Shown piece after piece: positions 55,868 through 64,000 of a stretch of 64,000 nt of DNA (position 1 is the stretch's first letter; every line of letters begins with the position of its first letter). Below the pieces are notes generated by a model. The model did no database searches. It saw only the letters and a program-made list of their open reading frames with translations, and was not told the origin of the DNA. The stretch is from positions 62,001 to 126,000 of the forward strand of contig CM072152.1 of the NCBI GenBank assembly GCA_036850595.1, in the 5' to 3' direction. The position numbers and the translations under genes are program-made. This DNA comes from Rhyacichthys aspro (Eukaryota > Chordata > Actinopteri > Gobiiformes > Rhyacichthyidae).

Positions 55868-57856
55868 CTAGATCTTGGCAGGGTCGGGTTGCAGTTGACC
55901 CCTAGCAATGACGTAAGCCAGGAAACCAACAGAGGCAGAGTGAAACTCACATTTCTCAGGTTTAACGTAGAGCTTGTTCTCCAGAAGCCTCTGGACAACT
56001 AGCCGGACATGTTGCTTATGCTCCTGAATGGTGCGAGAGAAAATCAGAATGTCATCAAGATAGACAAACACAAAGCGGTTTAACATGTCCCGTAGGACAT
56101 CATTGATGAGGGACTGGAAGACAGCAGGGGCGTTTGTGAGTCCGAATGGCATCACCAGGTATTCGAAGTGGCCCAGGGGGGTGTTGAAAGCGGTCTTCCA
56201 CTCGTCCCCCTCTCGGATCCGGATGAGGTGGTAGACGTTTATGAGGTCGAGCTTCGTGAAAAGGGTTGCGGAACAGAGGGGCTCGAAGGAAGGGTCAATG
56301 AGAGGGAGTGAATATTTGTTTTTAACGGTTATGTCATTAAGACCACGGAAATCAATGCAGGGGCGAAGAGTGGTGTCTTTCTTCTTTATGAAGAAAAACC
56401 CCGACCCCAGAGGAGAGGAAGAGGGGCGAATGAGTCCAGAGGCCAGCGAGTCTTGAATGTACGCCTCCAGGGCCTCCTTCTCGGGGCGGGACAGGTTGTA
56501 CAGGCGACTAGAAGGAAGAGGAGCCCCCGGGAGGAGGTCAATGGAGCAGTCATAGGGACGATGTGGAGGTAGGGAGAGTGCCAACTCCTCACTGAATACC
56601 AGGGCCAAGTCGTGATACTCAGGTGGAACAGAGGAGAGATCCGGGGTAGGAGGAGTCACAGGGGCACGCCGAATAAGGGGGTTGGCAGAACGCAGGCAAT
56701 GAGAGTGGCAGTGAGGACTCCAATTAATGATACTGGCTGCCTTCCAGTCAATTTGGGGGTTGTGGAGAAGCAACCAGGGGAGACCCAGGACCAGGGGAGC
56801 ATGCGGAGAAGGAATGACAAACAGCTGAAGATCCTCCCTGTGGTTCCCTGAGATGATGAGGGTGATCGGGGCTGTGCGAAACTTGACTTGGGCTATAAGT
56901 CTGCCATCCAGGGCTGTGACACTCTTAGGTACATCTAAGGGCTCTAACGGGAGGTTGAGTTGAGCTGCCAATTCATCCTGGATGAAACTCTCATCTGCTC
57001 CAGAGTCAATTAACGCTTTCAAGGGCAGTGACTCTCTTCCCCAGAGAAGACAGGAGGGAACAGTTAATCGTGCAGGAGAGCTAGGAACAGTAGAGGTCTG
57101 ACTCACCAGGGCGCTCTCTTTCCCTGGTGAGCCTGGTCTTTTGGTGTCTGGGGACACCGCCTGACCACAGTAGATACACAACCGTAGGTGAATTCGGCGC
57201 TGACGTTCACTGGGGTGTAGGTGAGCCCGGCCCACCTGCATGGGCTCCTCGGGGGATGAGTTGGAGGTGGCGAGAGCCGGAGGTGGAGGAAGAGGGCTGG
57301 AATGAGCTGACTGACCTGAGTAGGAAGCTGACTGGCGACCTCTGGTGGAACTGGTCTGAACTCTCTCCCTCTGCCTCTCCCTAAGCCTGTTATCGATTTG
57401 GATGGCTAATGAAATCAAGGACTCTAAAGAGTCTGGCTCATCCCGAGAGGCTAACTCATTCTTGAGTTCACAAGAAAGCTTTCTCAAAAACACCCCCTCC
57501 AACTCGTGCTCCCCCCACCCGCTCTCTGATGCTGCTATTCTGAAGTCAATTGAAAAATCGGCCACCGATCTAGAACCCTGAATGAGGGAAAACAAGCATT
57601 TAGCAGCTTCCTGTCCTTGCCGGGGGTGATCAAAAATTCGCCCCAATTCACTAGAGAAACTAGCATAAGACGTAAGAATGGGGGATCCCTGTGTACGCGA
57701 TTTTAGCTTTATCTGATGGGTAACTAATGGGCTGTTGGTCGAAAACCAGGGAGCAACGCAAAATAAACCCTGTATACTCTGGCGTCGAGGAGTGTCTCTG
57801 CAGGCCTTAAGTTGGGGAGGCTTGATTGTAAAGCAGAGACAGGTGTCACCAATCAC
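55868..57856 (-). pseudogene. Gypsy gag-protease-reverse transcriptase frame
   Basis: The open frame runs from LTR sequence into a capsid-like region (about residues 70-160), a Pro/Ser-rich part with only part of a zinc knuckle (LCIYCGQ), a protease (LIDSGADESFI, catalytic Asp), and the RT core: FFIKKKDTTLRPCIDFRGLN, PFGLTNAPAVFQ and VYLDDILIF with the catalytic YLDD box. It ends at a TAG at 55868-55870, directly before the conserved post-RT region, which continues in the same frame. That single stop and the lost gag start disable it. Confidence 0.85.
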
Positions 57857-57971
57857 TCCTCAACGCCGCAGGGGAAGGGTGCCTCAGGGAGAACAAAAAA
57901 GTTACCCAACATCCACACAAACCAGGAAACAGTGACACCAAAACAAAAGCCCAAAAATACCAACCACCACA
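57770..57971 (-). repeat. Gypsy 5' LTR, truncated to 202 bp
   Basis: It matches 53760-53961 with four substitutions. At 57770 it passes straight into gag-like sequence, so the second half of the LTR, the primer-binding site and the leader were removed by one deletion. Confidence 0.88.
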
Positions 57972-60044
57972 GTCATAACTGACAACGCATCCAACATGAT
58001 AAAAGGCTTTCCAGGCCAGCTTTCCTCCTGAGGATGACATGGTGGATGAAAATCCTGATTGCTACACATTTGAGGAGGACGAAATATGGCAGGACCTGAC
58101 TTCAGAAGACCAAGTGGCTATTAATGCCACGTTGGAAGAGCATTGTAAGACTCAAAGATTGTCCTGCTTCACACATTCCCTCCAATTAGTTATCAAGGAT
58201 GGCCTGAAAGAGGCCAGTGGGTTGTCAGGCACTCTTGCTAAACTATCCCGTGCAGCCAACCTTCTCCATAGTGGCACCTCATTTAAAGACCATTTTGAAT
58301 CTTTTTTTGGGGATGCCACAATCCCAACTGCAAATGCCACAAGATGGAATTCAACTTTAAATCAGGTGAAGGCTTATATAAAACTGGACATTCAGAAGTT
58401 ATCCTATGTACTGGACTCAAACTGGACACAAACGCCTCATCCTATCTCAGCGAGATTATGCTCAGCTTAATGAATTTGTTGAAGTACTTGATCCTTTTTT
58501 GGAGGCAACTAACCTAACAGTCAGCGTAGTTGTGCCTTGTGTCCTCACTCTGCACTCTCACCTTCAGGAAATAAAAGGAAAGATCAGATACTGTGGATCA
58601 CTAGCAAGAGCTTTGGAGTCCTCAACAAGATTTGCTGAGCTCTTCAGTGCAATAAAAATGACTGCAATAGGAGAAGCTGAAGGAAGAGGTCAGACTAAAT
58701 TTCCTTTCACCAATGCTTACTTTATTGCATCTGTGTTGGACCCTGCATTTGGTTTCAAGTGGCTGGAGCATGATGTGCAGCTTGATAGTCACACTAAAGA
58801 TGAGCTGAAGTCACAGATCAAAGGTGAGATGTATATGTTATGCATGTGTACATGTGTGTACTCAGACCTATTTTAAAAACACAAGCTGAGGCACAAACAA
58901 AACACAAAACAAGTAAATAATAAAACCAATTGAATCTAACCATTCTAATGTATCCATGTTTTTATCTTTTTATATATATCTTAGTATATCAGGGCAGAGG
59001 GTGAAAAGCAAACAACATCAGCAACAGCAGCAGCAAAAACAGTAGCAGATGCAACAGCAGGAATGGAGGAGGCCGATTCCAGATCTTCACCTGAAGGACC
59101 TCGAAAAACGTTGAAGATGTTTTCTCATTACAGTAAGACCCCTTCCTCTGCCAACAAGCTGTCTGTTCAAGCTCAGCTGACCACCTATCTTGAACTGATT
59201 GCCAACCAGAACACTGACTTGGCCTCATGTCTAACATTTTGGCAACAGCACAAATGCAGATTCCCCACCCTTTATAGGATTGTCTCACAGGTTTTTTGTA
59301 TCCCTGCTTCTAGTGCACCAATTGAACGGGTATTTAGCCATGGAGGTGTTTTGATGAGACCTCATCGTGCAAAGCTGAGTAGTTCTATGCTGTCAGATCT
59401 GATGCTTTTAAAATGTAACTTACACTGTTAATATGAACCAAAACTACAATAACGGCCCACATTTTTCTTTGAAAAACAGAATTCCTACTGATACTTGGAA
59501 TGTTTGATTTAATGTTAGGTTTTCCCCTTTAGAAGACTCTGTATATTTGATGTTGATGTTTAGATATTGGCAGTGCCTAAATATACTAAATTCTCTGGAA
59601 TTCATTAATAGGGGGCACTGTGTGACGACATGTAAATATACATTATACAAGGGTGTTGTATAATCAATTGTCAACCCTGTTTGTATAAAACTCATAATAT
59701 TTCAGCTTGTGTGGATTTTTGTAAGCACAAAATAAAGCTTAAATAATAATAATAAGAGCTCACATTGTGTTAATAGTTTTGTTTTATTTGAATATCTAGG
59801 ATTCTGTTCTGGCTCAATAAATCCTGAAATTTTCTCAGACCCGAACTGGACAGACTGGACTCGTGACTTGTGACTCGAATTCAGGTAACTGGACTTGAAC
59901 TTGACTTGGACTTTGTTTTGAGTGACTCGGACTTGACTTGACTTTTTTTGGGTTACTTGTACCTGTACTCGGACTTGAAGACTGAGGACTCGAAAGTGAC
60001 TTGGACTCAAAAATTAGTGACTTGACTACATCACTGCCCTGAAC

Positions 60045-60566
60045 ACACATAGGATTGTACAGGGAGGCCTGCAGGAGGTTCAGGATGATTTCCTGGCAAA
60101 TGAATGAAGCCCTGGCAGCAGATTTCACCTGTGCTATACCTGTCCTGCTGATGTATGTGGATTCTCTCCTGGTTCCGGCTTCCACCATCCAAAAACATGT
60201 CTGTAGGTGAAGTGGTGAATCTAAAGGGACCATAGTAGATGAATGCCAGTGTATTCGCTAACCCATTTATTAATAGGTACCATTGTGTACCAATCCCCTC
60301 CCAGTCAATGATGATGATAATCCATAATCCTGATATATATAGAACTGGTGAGTCCTTAACTTTTCACCCACGCACTGGTGTGACCATTTGCAACTACTAT
60401 ACTATGCTATGCTATGCTATGCTATACTATACTATACTATACTATACCACACTATATACTACATACAATATATGTAGTAGGCTATAGTGAGTCTGCATAT
60501 TTACAGTTAGATTTGGAAAACTGTAACTACCATTAACTGTGTATTCTTGTGTTGCTGTGTCCACAG
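60045..60566. other. end of intron 1 before CADPS exon 2
   Basis: It holds a pentanucleotide array (CTATG)4(CTATA)5 at about 60397-60447 and a polypyrimidine/acceptor region before 60567. No other feature. Confidence 0.6.
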
Positions 60567-60680
60567 ATCAGTAAACAGCAATTGCAGACCGTTAAAGAAC
60601 GCTTCCAAGCATTCCTCAATGGAGAAACTCAGATTGTGGCTGATGAAGCTTTCATCAATGCCGTGCAGAGCTACTATGAG
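60567..60680 (+). CDS. cadps: CADPS (CAPS1) exon 2, 38 codons
   Basis: A consensus acceptor (TGTCCACAG, AG at 60565-60566) leads into ISKQQLQTVKERFQAFLNG, then ETQIVADEAFINAVQSYYE, and a donor GAG|GTACG at 60680/60681. The frame joins exon 1 (…RRQQK) in phase 0 with nothing missing. ISKQQLQTVK is the CADPS form; CADPS2 has a different wording (LNKQQLQ…LK), supporting paralogue 1. The exon is intact with no substitutions that would break it. The next exon (beginning VFLKSDRV in vertebrates) is not in the window. Confidence 0.96.
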
Positions 60681-61617
60681 GTACGTTTTTCACACAAAAG
60701 ATCCTGCTCAAAATTCACTGTACATTCATTAATTTATTAAATCAATCAATCAATCATCAAAACAATCATCAGTTAGACCTGTGCAATAGTTTGAAATCTT
60801 GGTTCTTAGAAGACAAGCCCTTTCTTTAGATATCCAAATGTACATTTTACTAGTGAAAACAGAAAAGATTGCTAGGCTCAGCATCTGTCAAATACAAATA
60901 TAATACACAAATATTTTGAGATTGTTTCAAGACAGTAGGTTTATACAGTTGTTAAAATATCTTAGTAAGACTTTAATTCTACATCAAGTTTTTGTAGATG
61001 CACTAGGTGACACTGGTTGGCACTACCATACCCTAGCACACCCTGGCACACCCAGGACACCTCTAGAGGTCTGTAGCACTACGCTGATGAGTCAGCGGTG
61101 TCCTAGCAGTAAGCTTTTAGAGATGTGCAAATTTACATACAGAAAAACTAAAGACAGTCAAAACAAAAAGTTAGTTTTGCAGTGCATAAGTCCAGGGAAG
61201 CTACTGGCGACTATGTTTTTCACGCATTTAGTAGTCCTTTAGTCATCCATGGATGACATTTTTTTAATCAATGGACAATGTCAATCTTAAATATACTGGG
61301 TGGGACTTTGTAGACTATTACTATGTATATATTTTATACTGTCTACATCATTTCGTTGACAGTAAATGTGAACAGTTTTTTTTTTTATTTTATTAAATTG
61401 ATTTAGACAAATTTACAATGAAAAAGTTACAGTTAACTGTTGTCTAGAAAAACATTAATTAGGAAAAGAAGAAAAGAAGTTTGCTTAAGTACAAAGAAGA
61501 CACTAAAAAAATCACAATCACCACATTTTTTTGCTTTTACATTTTTAACATTATTAATAATTTATTTTTTATAACTAAAACTAAAACTAAATTGAGTTGT
61601 AACCCCAGTGTACAGTA
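60681..61617 (+). other. cadps: CADPS intron 2, proximal part
   Basis: Starts at the exon 2 donor GTACG. Contains an ATCA simple repeat (60742-60758) and A/T-rich sequence. No exon or element recognised. Confidence 0.5.
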
Positions 61618-61966
61618 GAGGGGTGCATGGTAGCAGAGTGGTTAGCGATCCTGCTTCACAGTAAGAAGGTCGTGAGTTCAAATCTTGGCCGACTGTGAGG
61701 AGTCTGCATGTCCTCCCCGTGTCACTGTGGGTCCTCTCCGGGTACTCCGGCTTCCTCCCACCGTCCAAAGACATGCATGTATCAGTCAATTGGCAACTAT
61801 CCCTAGTGAATGAATGTGAGAGTGAATTGTCTGTCAATGTTCTGTCAGCCCTGCGACGAACTGGCCACTGTCCAGGGTGTACCCTGTCTAAGGCCCAAAG
61901 CTGCTGGGGTAGGCTCCAGCCACCCGCAACCCCAAACAGGACCAAGTGGTAGAAAATGAATGAATG
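61618..61966 (+). mobile_element. tRNA-derived SINE with (GAAT)n tail
   Basis: The head has a box A-like TAGCAGAGTGGTTAGC and box B-like GTTCAAATC (61676-61684). The body reads GTCCTCTCCGGGTACTCCGG, CAAAGACATGCATG and CCACTGTCCAGGGTGTACCC, and the tail ends GAATGAATGAG. About 350 bp, full length; common acanthomorph SINE type. Confidence 0.85.
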
Positions 61967-62501
61967 AGTAATGCAAAGACATTATTGTTTTGCCATAATA
62001 AATAAAACCTTAAGTGTTTGCAGTGGTTAAAGCCACTGTGTGTCAATGCTGAGGCTAGTTGTTGAATGGAATGAGGAGAACTCTAGTGGTCTCAACCTTA
62101 TTGGGAAAAAAGTGGAGGAACTTCACACACGTCAGATAAGACTTCTAAGCAGTCTGGGGCTGGTTGGCATTAAGAGCAGTGTTAATGGTCTTAAAGAGAA
62201 CATGAGGTGTATGAGAAATAGAATTCTGATGATTCTATCAGAAAGATGCTTTATTTTAGCCAATTTAACAGTTTTCTCATAGTTATGTCAGCTGTCCTTG
62301 AACATTTAAAAAGACCTGCTGTATTTTTTTTTTTCATTTGAGTTCAGCTCTCCAGCATTCATGTCTGGCAGCACATTCATAAACTGGTTGTAGGGAAAAA
62401 AAACCAATACTTAATGGCGAACCTCTTAGCACTGCAAAAGCAGCAGCTCAGCTCTTTTTATTGAATTTTTATGACAAGACATACATCATCCACAACAAAT
62501 A
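61967..62501 (+). other. CADPS intron 2, unassigned
   Basis: An 80-codon frame (62040-62282) has no known domain and no splice borders. Nothing else was recognised. Confidence 0.35.
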
Positions 62502-62852
62502 CACTGTAACAAATTGCTAGAGTTTCTTCAGTAATTTTTTACAGCATCATACTGTTTTCTTGTTTTACAGATTTTACGTGTATATTGCAATGCATTATGG
62601 GCTAAAAAATATTATAGTAACTAAAATGCTTTTTTTTTTAGTTGCCAGCTAAAGTCAGTATAAAATTTGCACTTCAATGCTTTTCAATGCTAACAACAAT
62701 ACATCACTGTAAAATGAAGATAGCTAATACCTGTAAAACCTTTCATGTTTTGTAAATATTTTTTACAGTAAGAGACTGAAATATTACAATACTATAATGG
62801 CAACTTTTTTGCTAGGTATTTTCTGTAAATTTTACAGGCAATTTGTGACAGT
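62502..62852. mobile_element. CACTA-like MITE, about 350 bp
   Basis: Left end CACTGTAACAAATTGC; right end complement ACTGTCACAAATTGC. The flanking trinucleotide ATA may be the target duplication. Internal ATTTTACAG/CTGTAAA motifs recur in both senses. The CACT start and 3-bp duplication suggest CACTA/EnSpm; one terminal base does not match, so borders are approximate. Confidence 0.55.
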
Positions 62853-62970
62853 ATAAGACAACTCTTTATGCAGAAAGTTATATGTCGAAAACTTCCCCCA
62901 ACCCACAACAAAGAATTCTCATCCAAGGTCAAAACAAAACATGAGGCACATACAGAATACGGTACATTAT

Positions 62971-62972
<2 letters not shown>

Positions 62973-63064
<92 letters not shown>
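62973..63064. repeat. (CA)n microsatellite, about 46 units
   Basis: An uninterrupted CA dinucleotide array in CADPS intron 2, long enough to be highly length-polymorphic. Confidence 0.98.
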
Positions 63065-63067
<3 letters not shown>

Positions 63068-63439
63068 GAACCTATTAACATGTGACAGTCTGTTGAATCT
63101 GTGACTCTGGACCAGGGAACCCTTCCAGAGAAAACCAACTTCATATGTCCATGGCACAATAGGGCACCAGCTTTCCCCTGTAGGAATGTGACTATCACTA
63201 CATGAACATTCAGCTTCCCTTGGTGGCAGAACAGTTCACTCATACATATATATGGCAATTGCCTCAGTAAACATAAAGAACAATTGTATATGCATTCAAA
63301 GTGCATAGAAGTAAACAAGTCATTCAGCATGTTTAATGTACTGGAAGAGAATGGTAGAAATGCTAATGGTTGGCACATATACTTAAGGCCACACATGTAG
63401 AGGGGGCATGTATAATAAATAAAAAACAAAAAGATACAC

Positions 63440-63740
63440 AGCAAATCTGACTGTGTTAAATCAACACCTACAGTGTTATTTTTAACACTTTTAGTGTGCT
63501 ATTAGGTCCACTCTAAATTGTGTTAAAAAAAACACTTTTGAAAGTGCTATAGGCTAACACTGGTGTAAGTGTTGTAAACAACACTCAGAATCGTTACATT
63601 TTACACCCATTGTGTGTTGATTTTTTGTAACACTAGTGTACACTGTGAAAAGAACAACACTATCAGTGTATTTTTTTAACACCTAGTGAGTTGAAATAAT
63701 ACCCCTATTTTTAACACTAAATTGTGTTAATTAAAGTCAT
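63440..63740. repeat. AACACT-rich dispersed repeat
   Basis: The hexamer AACACT and its complement AGTGTT recur about every 15-25 bp (e.g. AGTGTTATTTTTAACACTTT near 63471), giving many small foldbacks. This looks like a fish MITE family; clear termini were not fixed. No coding sequence. Confidence 0.5.
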
Positions 63741-64000
63741 TACACAAAATGCTGTAAAACAACTGTATTAGAAAAATCCATAAAACATGGCTTTACAAGA
63801 ACATCCTCACAAACCAGGTCATACAATATGGCAATAAGGTACAATGTACATTTTTTCATCCATTACATTGGAAAACTGCTTATCATAAGGTCTATAATAA
63901 AGCAGACTCTCAACAGATAAAACTAAAAATGAATCTCCTGTCTCCTCAACACAGTATGCATTAAAGTGTTCATCAAAGTAAAGGGTGTCCACATTGCAAG

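Larger units (their letters stand above)
53495..57971 (-). mobile_element. Ty3/Gypsy LTR retrotransposon nested in the hAT transposase
   Basis: GTCAT is duplicated at 53490-53494 and 57972-57976; ignoring the insert, the hAT frame reads on through TDNASN. The ends are TG…CA. Minus-strand order: truncated 5' LTR (57971-57770), gag, protease, RT, RNase H, integrase, polypurine tract, 3' LTR (53961-53495). The shared 202 bp of the two LTRs differ at four positions by eye (about 2%), so the insertion is moderately young. The 5' LTR lacks about 265 bp, and the primer-binding site and gag start are gone with it. No env gene. Confidence 0.9.
52219..59431 (+). pseudogene. hAT transposase (ZBED-like), interrupted by Gypsy and frameshifted
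   Basis: Exon with BED zinc finger (CLICQRT…NFNRHLSRLHPEK) ends at 52442 before GTAAGT; the next exon starts at 52939 after CTCTAG and joins in frame. Then ISDALVKNLIIKCCMPLS, TTDIWTDRKMSSFLGVT (DDE-region Asp) and, after the Gypsy insertion at 53490, ITDNASNM. Later parts: SCFTHSLQLVIKDGL, NATRWNSTL, and a last exon (from about 58985) ending in APIERVFSHGGVLMRPHRAK and the hAT dimerisation region, stop 59431. Breaks: A7 run at 53032-53038, a shift near 58001, and one near 58410. Dead copy. Confidence 0.85.
51983..60036 (+). mobile_element. hAT transposon, 8.05 kb including a nested Gypsy element
   Basis: CCCTGAAC flanks both ends (51975-51982 and 60037-60044), a perfect 8-bp duplication. 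The termini are CAGAGATGGAGT and, in complement, CAGTGATGTAGT. Both subterminal regions (51995-52210, 59830-60030) are packed with short GACTCGGACTTG/GACTCAAG repeats in opposite sense, likely transposase-binding sites. Without the nested Gypsy the element is about 3.57 kb and carries a spliced hAT transposase gene on the + strand. Confidence 0.92.
11620..60566 (+). other. cadps: CADPS intron 1, 48,947 bp, mostly mobile DNA
   Basis: GT at 11620-11621 and AG at 60565-60566 bound a phase-0 intron. It contains at least ten classes of transposable element, in both orientations and several layers deep, as annotated individually. No additional CADPS exon was found inside it. The LINEs here are mainly antisense to the gene; the hAT transposase and one RLE LINE fragment are in sense. 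Confidence 0.9.

Noticed and set aside
59835..60233. Minus-strand 132-codon frame crossing the hAT right end
   Set aside because: It spans the 8-bp target duplication and mixes element with flank, so it cannot be one ancestral gene.
62929..63157. Frames of 78-171 codons over the (CA)n tract
   Set aside because: They are translations of a dinucleotide microsatellite (His-Thr or Val-Cys runs).

Overview
The window is vertebrate nuclear DNA, most likely from a teleost fish. Coding sequence is sparse and split by GT/AG introns. The repeats are teleost families: Rex3, L2-like LINEs with an esterase ORF1, Tc1 elements, tRNA-derived SINEs, a Penelope-like fragment and a P2X7-tail-like gene fragment. 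I cannot name the species. No bacterial operons, rRNA genes or CRISPR arrays are present.

One conserved host gene organises the window. CADPS (calcium-dependent secretion activator, CAPS1) lies on the + strand. Exon 1 (11260-11619, 120 codons) and exon 2 (60567-60680, 38 codons) are both phase 0 and have consensus splice sites. The 48,947-bp intron 1 between them fills most of the window. The rest of the gene lies beyond position 64000. A GC/CpG-rich stretch before the ATG (about 10930-11259) is the probable promoter and 5'UTR.

Upstream (1-10900): two adjacent broken genes of multicopy fish families (1079-1673 and 2148-5186, the second an N-terminal ubiquitin-like/PB1 'SAMD3-like' protein), a minisatellite split by a foldback repeat, a 1.06-kb TTAA-flanked element carrying a small spliced exon, and a TA-flanked MITE.

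Intron 1 (11620-60566) is layered mobile DNA. Order and nesting: hAT-like MITE (13241-14020); BEL/Pao-like gag remnant (about 14944-16393); RLE-type LINE fragment; LINE-B copy 1 (about 18050-23330), itself hit by a hairpin-bearing element, a TTAA element with a P2X7-tail-like exon pair, and an unclassified TTCAG-rich insert; L1-like fragment; deleted Tc1 (25593-26516) inside LINE-B copy 3; 9-bp-TSD MITE; inverted SINE pair; LINE-C (29929-33040) inside another Tc1 copy; nearly intact LINE-A (36398-40024) inside LINE-B copy 2; RLE LINE copies with a solo LTR; Rex3; Penelope-like fragment; and an 8.05-kb hAT transposon (51983-60036) carrying a 4.48-kb Ty3/Gypsy element (53495-57971) inside its transposase. 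Target-site duplications at many of these borders were read directly and give the insertion order.

Downstream (60681-64000), intron 2 holds a SINE, a CACTA-like MITE, a long (CA)n array and an AACACT-rich repeat. Apart from CADPS I see no gene likely to be functional. LINE-A is the mobile element closest to intact.
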